Below are positions 50,336-57,205 of a stretch of 64,000 nucleotides of DNA, one piece after another. The translations under genes and the position numbers were made by a program. The notes below the pieces were generated by a model. It was not told the DNA's origin, ran no database searches, and worked only from the letters and a program-made list of their open reading frames with translations. The stretch's first letter is position 1; each line of letters starts with the position of its first letter. This stretch comes from Fibrobacter sp. UWB2. Lineage in GTDB: Bacteria > Fibrobacterota > Fibrobacteria > Fibrobacterales > Fibrobacteraceae. The DNA lies in assembly GCF_002210425.1 (NCBI RefSeq), contig NZ_MWQK01000005.1, positions 1 through 64,000 of the forward strand, read 5' to 3'.

Positions 50336-51853
50336 TTACTTAATATCCGTGCGGATGAACTCGATACGACGGTTCTGAGCACGACCTTCAGGTGTTTTGT
50401 TGGATGCAACAGGCTTAGTATCGCCCAAGCCCTTTGTAGTCATACGGCTTTCGACAATGCCCTTTTCGACAAGGAAGTTCTTCACAGCGTTTGCACGGTC
50501 TGCGGAGAGAATCATGTTCTTATCCTTGTTACCGATGTTGTCGGTATGACCAACGATTTCAAATGTAGCTTCGGGGAAGGTTTCCATGATGTCGACAACC
50601 TTCATCAAGGAGATGTAGGAGTCCTGAGTAATGGTAGCCTTACCGGATTCGAAGTTCACACCTTCAAGAACGAAGACCTTCTTCGGCGGCTGCGGAACTT
50701 CATCCGGGCAACCATCGTCGTCCTTGTAGTTGTTGATAGATTCAGCCTGTTCCGGGCAGAGGTCCACACCCTTACAGATGTGAGCGTACTGGGAAAGCAT
50801 ACCCTTAGCTTCAACCCACGGGTCGCAGAGACCGTCGCGGTCGTTGTCGGCATCCGGGCAGCCATCGTCGTCCTGGAAACCATCGAAGTCTTCGGCTTCT
50901 TCAGGGCAGTTGTCAAAGCCGGAGCAGACGCCAGCGTACTTTTCGGAGAGACCTTCTTCAGAAACCCACGGATCGCAAAGGCCATCGCCATCGGTATCCG
51001 GATTACGCGTTTCTTCGACAGCTTCTTCTTCCTTAACGACGTCAGTTGCAGTAAGACCAATATCCAGCTTGCCCTTGCCGCGCTTGATCATCGGCGAGGT
51101 GGACTGGCAGAAGAAGTTCGGGTTGCCGAGAGACGAGCTGATGAACTTCGGGTCCAAGGACACGTTCGTGCGGTTCACCTTGATGAACTGGTTGAACGGG
51201 TAGTAGTTCTTGTAGATGTTGTTGTATTCCACCTTCGTCTGACCGGCAGCCGGGTCAGCAAACACACCGTAGTAGTGGTTTTCCATGAAGATGTTGTTAC
51301 GGGCGACCAGGTTGGTCGGTCCCTTGAGGGTCAAGCCAGAGTAGCCATTGCGGAGCACGACGTTCTGTTCGATGTAGGCATCGAGAGACTTAGCACCCCA
51401 GGCAAGAATGCCGGACCAGCGGTTGCCGTACACCACGTTGTTGCGGAGCCACGGCAGAGAAATGAAAGCACCGATACCCGTTGCATGGTTATCGATCACA
51501 TAGCAATGATGAATGTAGGGGGCAGCGTTTTCGCAAAGGATACCTTCGAGACCGTTCCTCACAGTGAAGTGCGACATTTCGGCGCCCGAAGTACCCATGA
51601 CGGTCGGGCCTCGGCGGCCACCATCGATGATGGTAGACAAGGGGTCCTCGCCCTTGAGAACAACACCCATGATCAAGGTGATGTTTTCGTTATAAACACC
51701 GCGTTTGACAAGGATTGTATCCCCGGCATCCGCATTTCCGAGAGCATCTGCAATCTTTGCGAAATCGCCAGGCACGTTGATATTCTTTGCCATGGCGGTT
51801 CCTGAAAGAAGCATCGCCCCGGCCGTAATTAAGACCAGTTTCTTTAGGGTCAT
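50336..51853 (-). CDS. Beta-helix + thrombospondin-3 + OmpA peptidoglycan-binding protein
   Basis: A 505-residue exported protein. After a signal peptide (about 1-22) comes a right-handed beta-helix of the NosD/pectate-lyase kind (about 23-250: TIIDGGRRGPTV, HHCYVIDNHATGIG, YIEQNVVLRNGYSGLTL). Thrombospondin type 3-like Ca-binding repeats (about 290-380: DTDGDGLCDPW, DGFQDDDGCPDADNDRDG) follow, then a C-terminal OmpA domain (about 395-505: VNFESGKATI, IVGHTDNIGNKDKNMILSADRANAV, RRIEF). The OmpA part should hold peptidoglycan. It starts the cluster and takes the Pal-like position. The start could also be a TTG six codons upstream. Confidence 0.88.
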   Translation of the reverse strand: MTLKKLVLITAGAMLLSGTAMAKNINVPGDFAKIADALGNADAGDTILVKRGVYNENITLIMGVVLKGEDPLSTIIDGGRRGPTVMGTSGAEMSHFTVRNGLEGILCENAAPYIHHCYVIDNHATGIGAFISLPWLRNNVVYGNRWSGILAWGAKSLDAYIEQNVVLRNGYSGLTLKGPTNLVARNNIFMENHYYGVFADPAAGQTKVEYNNIYKNYYPFNQFIKVNRTNVSLDPKFISSSLGNPNFFCQSTSPMIKRGKGKLDIGLTATDVVKEEEAVEETRNPDTDGDGLCDPWVSEEGLSEKYAGVCSGFDNCPEEAEDFDGFQDDDGCPDADNDRDGLCDPWVEAKGMLSQYAHICKGVDLCPEQAESINNYKDDDGCPDEVPQPPKKVFVLEGVNFESGKATITQDSYISLMKVVDIMETFPEATFEIVGHTDNIGNKDKNMILSADRANAVKNFLVEKGIVESRMTTKGLGDTKPVASNKTPEGRAQNRRIEFIRTDIK

Positions 51854-52038
51854 ACTGCTACGTTTCTCCAATCATAGAACACTTAAATTCGTTAAACATA
51901 CGCTTGCCTGTTTGGCAAACACAAAACCCATGTGGGAATATACCTTCAAAAATGACTTTAGTCAAATACTTTTCGTCAAAAACGCCATTTTTCGTGTAAA
52001 AATTACACAGGTATAACCTTTTGGGGATAACTTATCTG

Positions 52039-52239
52039 TCAATCCTCGCTCGGAAGATCGTCCTTCTCCTCCTCCTTCTTTGCACCTTGAATTGAAACGC
52101 GGATCTCTTGGCAGGTCTTCTTGATGTTCTGCAAGACCTTGCGAGCGCGCGTGCCAGCCGACTTGTTGCCGCGTTCGAATTTCTCGTATTCGCGTTTGAA
52201 ATTTTCAATTTCTAGTTCGAGATCGTTTACTAAACTCAT
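52039..52239 (-). CDS. Histone H1-like (Hc1-type) small protein
   Basis: A 66-residue cytoplasmic protein with the Hc1 hallmark RGNKSAGTRARKVLQNIKKTCQEIR (middle), preceded by an acidic helix and followed by a charged Lys/Glu/Asp tail. Hc1-type proteins were described in Chlamydia, where they condense DNA; related short proteins are common in Bacteroidetes. This one lacks the long basic tail, so strong DNA condensation is unlikely. ATG 52239 has GGAG 8 nt upstream. It stands alone downstream of mqnD. Confidence 0.8.
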   Translation of the reverse strand: MSLVNDLELEIENFKREYEKFERGNKSAGTRARKVLQNIKKTCQEIRVSIQGAKKEEEKDDLPSED

Positions 52240-52365
52240 AAGCAAACTCCAAAAAAAGATGCTTTTTGGAAAATAAATAAAGTTTTTGCTAAAAATTCGC
52301 CGTTTTGCAAAATTATGGTTACGTTTATAAACTATTACATAGAATAGGGCTTATTCAACAAGTTA

Positions 52366-53157
52366 TCAACAGTGTGATAACCGCCACAGATTCTCAAGAG
52401 CCCTCCAACCCGCCTCGCCGACATTTTCGGAGAAGTCATTCACGAACATCGCGATGTGGGATTTGATGACTTCGTCATCATCGATCTGGGCTTTTTCGAC
52501 GATAAAGGGGGTCACTGGATTTTGCCTCTGGCGGGCAATTCGGAGACTTGCACGAATCTCTTTTTCGATGGATTCGATTTCGGCAAAGCCAAGGTCCTTT
52601 TTGACTACAGCGATTCCGAGCGGGATCGGAGAACCCGTTTCCTGTTCCCAGTAGGCGCCCAAATCCTGCAAAAGGTGAAGACCGTCACGTTTCCACGTAA
52701 AACGGTGCTCATGGATTGTCACGCCTTGGGGGATACTTTTGTGGAGGAGTCCCTGGTAAACCTCGTTAAAGAGGGCATATTCGAGTTTTGGGGCATTTTT
52801 GAACTGATGGGCGTACCAAAACTTGAAAAGGAGCGCAGCGGTCGTATTTGCGCCTGGAAGGGTCGTCGGGAGGTCCGGATTGAAGGAACCAGACTCCGAA
52901 GAGAGCAAAAGGGGGCCACAGCCGTACCCGATAGCGCCCCCGCAACCAAGGCAACGGTACGTTTCGGCAATTTGAGGATAGACCTGGGCGCTAATCTTTG
53001 CGACATCAAGTTCACCACGCAGGACCATTTCGTTGAGCGTCTGCACGTCGGCAAACGTGACTTTCCATTCAAATGGGGAATTTTCGAGCCCCTGGAGCAA
53101 GGCTTCGTAAATGAAGGTGTCGTTTGGGCAAGTGGAAATACCGAGAGAGAGTTGCAT
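52366..53157 (-). CDS. mqnD: 1,4-dihydroxy-6-naphthoate synthase MqnD
   Basis: A 263-residue enzyme of the futalosine menaquinone pathway; it turns cyclic dehypoxanthine futalosine into 1,4-dihydroxy-6-naphthoate. It has the family start LSLGISTCPNDTFIYEAL, then VTFADVQTLNEMV, VAKISAQVYP, GGAIGYGCGPLLLS and the helix IPLGIAVVKKDLGF. The fold is of the periplasmic-binding-protein type but there is no signal peptide. It follows mqnB by 65 bp, with a family A repeat copy between them, and is the last gene of the tyrS-pfkB-mqnB-mqnD run. Confidence 0.93.
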   Translation of the reverse strand: MQLSLGISTCPNDTFIYEALLQGLENSPFEWKVTFADVQTLNEMVLRGELDVAKISAQVYPQIAETYRCLGCGGAIGYGCGPLLLSSESGSFNPDLPTTLPGANTTAALLFKFWYAHQFKNAPKLEYALFNEVYQGLLHKSIPQGVTIHEHRFTWKRDGLHLLQDLGAYWEQETGSPIPLGIAVVKKDLGFAEIESIEKEIRASLRIARQRQNPVTPFIVEKAQIDDDEVIKSHIAMFVNDFSENVGEAGWRALENLWRLSHC

Positions 53158-53195
53158 ATGCTGTAAGGAGTAAGAAATTTGATGCAGGAAGTAAA

Positions 53196-53235
53196 TTTAA
53201 CTGGATTCTTCGGGCTTCGCCCTCAGAATGACGTA
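53196..53235. repeat. Dispersed repeat, family A, half copy overlapping mqnB end
   Basis: Reads AACTGGATTCTTCGGGC..GCCCTCAGAATGACGT, a compact hairpin version of the family A arm. The mqnB stop codon (53223-53225) and its last three sense codons lie in the repeat. Confidence 0.75.
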
Positions 53236-53900
53236 AAAGCAGCACGAAGAGCTGCGAGAGCTTCGGGGATGCGCCAAGTAGACTTGTCGCGGGTGGTGGC
53301 AAAGTTGCTTACGGCACGGATTTCGTAACAGGGAATGCCAAAGGCATGGCAAATCGAGAAGCAGGCGGCCCCTTCCATCGATTCGACATCGACATTGAAG
53401 TTTTCGCTACGTTCTTTTGCCATAGAGGCGGTCCCCGTACAGCAATTGACACTAAGCCCAGCAATAGGCTTCAAATTCGAAAGCCAGGCAGGAACGCCCC
53501 GTAACGACGAAGATTCGTAGACAGAGGTCGCGCCAACTTTGTGCCACGGCGTAAAGGAACCATCGCATTCTACAACGCCAAGGTCCCCGACAATTTCGGA
53601 ATCGACGCGGACAACATCACCTACGTTCACACCGCGACCTGGATAGGCGCCACAGATGCCCGCAAGTACCACATGCGTAAAAGGCCCCTCGGCGGCAAAC
53701 CGAGAGAGCAGAACGGATAAATTTGTTGCAAATTCAAGCAAGCCCACGCCAAGGACAACGGCAAAACCACGCCCTTCGGGGAGTTCTACAATTTCACCTA
53801 AACGAATGTTATTTTGGACAAAAGACTTGCATTCTGGAAAGACGCCAAAGAATTCCAAGTTTGACGCAAAGGCAAACAAAGGAACAAAGTTGTCTTCCAT
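53223..53900 (-). CDS. mqnB: Futalosine hydrolase MqnB
   Basis: A 225-residue nucleosidase that removes hypoxanthine from futalosine. It belongs to the MTA/SAH-nucleosidase fold: VVLAGICGAYPGRGVNVGDVV, the substrate motif VDVESMEGAACFSICHAFGIPCYEIRAVSNFA (VESMEGAA with catalytic Glu, RxVSN near the end). ATG 53900 has AAGGAC 5-6 nt upstream; the upstream in-frame extension would overlap the pfkB-type gene. It lies 10 bp after that gene and 65 bp before mqnD, which supports futalosine over MTA/SAH as substrate. Confidence 0.88.
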   Translation of the reverse strand: MEDNFVPLFAFASNLEFFGVFPECKSFVQNNIRLGEIVELPEGRGFAVVLGVGLLEFATNLSVLLSRFAAEGPFTHVVLAGICGAYPGRGVNVGDVVRVDSEIVGDLGVVECDGSFTPWHKVGATSVYESSSLRGVPAWLSNLKPIAGLSVNCCTGTASMAKERSENFNVDVESMEGAACFSICHAFGIPCYEIRAVSNFATTRDKSTWRIPEALAALRAAFTSF

Positions 53901-53910
53901 CGCAAAGTCC

Positions 53911-54867
53911 TTATTCGAGGCGTTCGACCTTTGTCGAGAGATCGCTTTCGAGCTCGGCAACACGGTCGAGGCTCAAGTTCCACGGGCGTTCGACTTCACA
54001 ACGGGCACTTGCCACAGCAGTCGCCTTCGCCAAGCAGCTTTCGAAGCTCAGATTTTGTTCAAAAGCATAGAGCCAGCCCGCAAAGAACGAGTCTCCGGCG
54101 CCGATATCGTTTTTCACGTTGATGGTCGGCGGTTGCAGCTGGATTCCCTGGAATTTCTTTTCCATGAGACGGAAGGCACGTACAGGGGCGTCTTCTTCGG
54201 TCACGATGAGGTTCTTGATCGGAAGGCGTTCAAGCACTGCAGTTGCCGTCATCTTCCAGAACTGCGGGCTCGATTTGACCTGCGGAATGCCCATGCGTTC
54301 CAGGAGCTTGCAGTATTCCAGCATATTGATTTTCAGAAGGTCCACGCCCTTGGCAAGGAGTTCATCAATGCCGTCGATGGCATCGACAAAGATGTGCTTG
54401 TCGCTGAAATCAAGCTCATTGAACATCTTTGCGTTAAAGCCTTGCGGGAACGTTCCGCACAAGGCGATGTACTGCGTAGAATCCCAGTATTCGTTCAGCG
54501 TTTGTGCGAAATCATCGTTCTCGGAATCAGCAAGCATCGGGGACGGTTCCACGAGTTCCGTCGTGTCGCCGTTGCAGGCAATCGTCGTACAGATACGCGT
54601 GTTTTCGCGAATCCAGATTGGCACCTGCGGGATGCCGCAAGCAGAAAGCTCGTCAAAGATTTTTTCTCCGTTCCCAGCACCGAGGAAATGCATCAAGCGA
54701 GGAGAGCCGCCCAAAAGCTGCAACACACGGCAGCAGTTGATGCCCTTGCCCGACGCATATTCCTTGACCTTGGAGATGCGGTGGACTTCGCCTGGAGTAA
54801 ACTTGTCCAGAAAGAACACCCTCTGCCAAGCAGGATTCAAACCGAGAACTAAGATTTCCCTTGACAT
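53911..54867 (-). CDS. PfkB-family sugar (phosphate) kinase, 1-phosphofructokinase-like
   Basis: A 318-residue cytoplasmic kinase of the ribokinase/PfkB group. The N-terminal LVLGLNPAWQRVFFL and VKEYASGKGINCCRVLQLLGG resemble 1-phosphofructokinase/tagatose-6-phosphate kinase (FruK/LacC). The C-terminal catalytic motif NDIGAGDSFFAGWLYAF contains the base Asp and the anion hole. The phosphorylated sugar cannot be told. The start has AAGG 6 nt upstream. It lies 8 bp after tyrS and 10 bp before mqnB, an apparently functional mix of unrelated housekeeping genes. Confidence 0.85.
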   Translation of the reverse strand: MSREILVLGLNPAWQRVFFLDKFTPGEVHRISKVKEYASGKGINCCRVLQLLGGSPRLMHFLGAGNGEKIFDELSACGIPQVPIWIRENTRICTTIACNGDTTELVEPSPMLADSENDDFAQTLNEYWDSTQYIALCGTFPQGFNAKMFNELDFSDKHIFVDAIDGIDELLAKGVDLLKINMLEYCKLLERMGIPQVKSSPQFWKMTATAVLERLPIKNLIVTEEDAPVRAFRLMEKKFQGIQLQPPTINVKNDIGAGDSFFAGWLYAFEQNLSFESCLAKATAVASARCEVERPWNLSLDRVAELESDLSTKVERLE

Positions 54868-54875
54868 CGCGTACC

Positions 54876-56093
54876 TTAGAAGTTCACCTTGAAGAACTTG
54901 CGCTTGCCCACCTGGACGACGAGATTATCGCCACCCTTGATTTCGATCTGGGCCTGCGGATCGGCGAGCTTTTCGCCACCAATCTTCACGCCACCGTTCT
55001 GCACCATGCGGCGAGCTTCGCCCTTAGAGGCAAAAGCCTTGATGTTCACGAGCAAGTCGAGAGCGCCATAAGTACCGGCATCGACAGAGCATTCGAGAGC
55101 ATCGCTCGGGATAGCGTTACCGCTGTGAATTTCGCGTTCCTTAGCGGCTGCAGCTTCGGCAGCTTCGGCACCGTAGTACTGCGTCACGATGTCGATAGCG
55201 AGGCGGTGCTTGGCTTCGTTCGGATTCATCTTGCCTGCGGCAATGTCAGCCATCATCTGCTTGACTTCGTCGAGCGGGATGTTCGTGAGAAGTTCGTACC
55301 AGTTTTCGACAATGTTGTCGGAGAGGCTGTAAATCTTGTGGTACATCACGTCAGCCGGTTCGTTAAGGCCAACGTAGTTGCCGATGGACTTGGACATCTT
55401 GACCTTGCCATCAGTACCGAGCAAAATCGGCATGAAGAGACCGATCTGCGGTTCCATACCTTCGAAGAGTTGCAAGTCGCGGCCACGGAGCACGTTGAAC
55501 TTCTGGTCAGTGCCGCCGAGTTCCACGTCACTCTTGATGGCGACGGAATCGTAGCCCTGCATCATCGGGTACATGAATTCGTGCAGGCTGATCGGCGTGT
55601 TTGCCGTATAGCGGTTGTGGAAATCTTCGCGTTCAAGCATTTGGGCGACAGTGAACTGGCCCATGAGTTCGGTGACCTTGCTGAACGGGAGCTTGGAGAA
55701 CCATTCACCGTTGTAGTGGATTTCGACCTGATCGCGGCGAACGACCTTGAAGAACTGTTCCTGATATTCCTTGGCGTTTTCGAGAACCTGTTCGTGCGTA
55801 AGGCGCGGACGGGCCTTGTTGCGGCCGCTCGGGTCACCAATCTGCGCGGTGTAGTCACCCACGATGAGGACAACCGTATGACCGAGGTCCTGGAACTGGC
55901 GGAGCTTGCGCATCACGACCGTATGACCGAAGTGAACGTCCGGAGCCGTCGGGTCCACACCCATCTTGATACGGAGGGGGACACCGGTGTCGTAGGACTT
56001 CTGGAGTTTCTTTTCGAGTTCATCTTGCGGCACGATGTCGGTAACGCCGCGCATCAAAATTTCAAGCTGTTCTTTTACAGGACGGAATTGCAT
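54876..56093 (-). CDS. tyrS: Tyrosyl-tRNA synthetase
   Basis: A 405-residue class I synthetase that charges tRNA-Tyr. It shows HIGH-like HFGH in PTAPDVHFGHTVV (about 49-61), GDYTAQIGDPSGRN, the KMSKS motif VKMSKSIGNYVGL (about 228-240) and a C-terminal S4 RNA-binding domain (ASKGEARRMVQNGGVKIGG). The length and the early HFGH position fit the shorter TyrS type (TyrZ-like) found in many bacteria. It starts the tyrS-pfkB-mqnB-mqnD run. No T-box or other leader element was seen; the upstream region carries heptanucleotide repeats. Confidence 0.95.
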   Translation of the reverse strand: MQFRPVKEQLEILMRGVTDIVPQDELEKKLQKSYDTGVPLRIKMGVDPTAPDVHFGHTVVMRKLRQFQDLGHTVVLIVGDYTAQIGDPSGRNKARPRLTHEQVLENAKEYQEQFFKVVRRDQVEIHYNGEWFSKLPFSKVTELMGQFTVAQMLEREDFHNRYTANTPISLHEFMYPMMQGYDSVAIKSDVELGGTDQKFNVLRGRDLQLFEGMEPQIGLFMPILLGTDGKVKMSKSIGNYVGLNEPADVMYHKIYSLSDNIVENWYELLTNIPLDEVKQMMADIAAGKMNPNEAKHRLAIDIVTQYYGAEAAEAAAAKEREIHSGNAIPSDALECSVDAGTYGALDLLVNIKAFASKGEARRMVQNGGVKIGGEKLADPQAQIEIKGGDNLVVQVGKRKFFKVNF

Positions 56094-56104
56094 TTTAGTT
56101 ACGA

Positions 56105-56188
56105 GTTAATAGTTGATAGTTAGTAGTTAATTTACGAGGTAAAGATAGCAATTAGTCGTTATTGGTTATTGGTCATTAGTCATTAGAG
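56105..56188. repeat. Two heptanucleotide repeat arrays upstream of tyrS
   Basis: First array (56105-56132): GTTAATA GTTGATA GTTAGTA GTTAATT. Second array (56154-56188): AGTCGTT ATTGGTT ATTGGTC ATTAGTC ATTAGAG. Period seven is exact in both, and the units differ between arrays. They fill the gap between the LysR gene end and the tyrS start. Confidence 0.85.
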
Positions 56189-56247
56189 ATGTCGCATAAC
56201 GCAAGACTATGCTTCAAAATCATCATTTTCAGCAATAAGCAGCTATA

Positions 56248-57138
56248 TTATTTTCGCTTTTTAGATTGGCGCTGGAGAATGTACTTCGTCAAAAAGTTGT
56301 AGAACTGTTCTGTTTTAGAATTGTCCTGCTTGTTGCGACGGAGCGAAATCACGATATCACGCTTAAAATCCGTGTCGGTAATTTCAAGGAGCCTAACGCG
56401 TTTGTGGTCCATCTTGCCCCATGAAAGTTCCGGCCAGAAGCCCACGCCAATACCTGCGGCAACAGCTTCCTTGACAACGGCAGCGTTGTCACTTTCGAAT
56501 GTAACATTTGTATGGAATCCAATGCTATCGCAAAGTTCGTTACATATCTGGCGGTACTGTTTGGAACCGTAAAGACGGATGAACTTTTCGTCTTTCAGAT
56601 CAAATAGCGAAATGGAATCGAGCTTTTTGTACTGTGCCGTATTCGGGACCGCGAGATAAATCTTTTCGGAATGAACAAACGTTTCGTCACTTTCGGTGTT
56701 GTCAAGTTCCGGCCTGTAATTTGCATAAGTGCGAACACAAATGTCAAAGACACTCGTCTCTTCGTTCTGCACTATGTCCACATCAATGTCGGAGTTACTT
56801 CGTCTGTACTCAATCACAGCACTTGTGATAAGCGTGGAAGCCGCAAGAACGTTCAGCTTGACGTTGTTATTCTGCTTATCCGCCGTTTCCTTGAGGAGCG
56901 CCGGAAGCGCCATCATATTCTCGTAAAGCGGCTGAAGCTTTTCGTAAAAGAACTTTCCGCTGTCCGTGAGCTTGATGTTTCGCCCAGAATTTTTGAACAG
57001 CGACACGCCCAGTTCATCTTCAAGCTTGTGGATAGCTTGTGTGAGTGCGGGTTGGACGATGCAGAGGTTCTTTGCACTTTGTGTGACATGCTCCGTGCGA
57101 GCCACCTCTAGGAAATATTTAAGCTGAGTCAGTTCCAT
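56248..57138 (-). CDS. LysR-family transcriptional regulator
   Basis: A 296-residue DNA-binding regulator. The N-terminal winged helix (about 1-65) has ELTQLKYFLEVARTEHVTQSAKNLCIVQPALTQAIHKLEDELGVSLF, the typical LysR pattern, followed by a linker helix and an effector-binding domain (about 90-290). The effector is unknown. No divergent partner gene exists, so targets cannot be guessed. ATG 57138 was taken; a TTG three codons earlier also fits. Confidence 0.92.
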   Translation of the reverse strand: MELTQLKYFLEVARTEHVTQSAKNLCIVQPALTQAIHKLEDELGVSLFKNSGRNIKLTDSGKFFYEKLQPLYENMMALPALLKETADKQNNNVKLNVLAASTLITSAVIEYRRSNSDIDVDIVQNEETSVFDICVRTYANYRPELDNTESDETFVHSEKIYLAVPNTAQYKKLDSISLFDLKDEKFIRLYGSKQYRQICNELCDSIGFHTNVTFESDNAAVVKEAVAAGIGVGFWPELSWGKMDHKRVRLLEITDTDFKRDIVISLRRNKQDNSKTEQFYNFLTKYILQRQSKKRK

Positions 57139-57167
57139 GTGTAGCAATATAGGTTTTTAGACGAGAT

Positions 57168-57194
57168 GGAGGTGCCCGATCAAGTCGGGCATGA
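57168..57194. repeat. Dispersed hairpin repeat, family B
   Basis: GGAGGTGCCCGATCAAGTCGGGCATGAC with stem TGCCCGA/TCGGGCA (57173-57179 and 57185-57191). It lies between the NifA-type regulator stop and the LysR start. Confidence 0.8.
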
Positions 57195-57205
57195 CAACAT
57201 AACTG

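Noticed and set aside
46241-50378. Two long plus-strand frames (about 600 codons each)
   Set aside because: Antisense to the TPR and barrel-TPR genes; low-complexity Val/Leu-rich translations typical of mirror frames.
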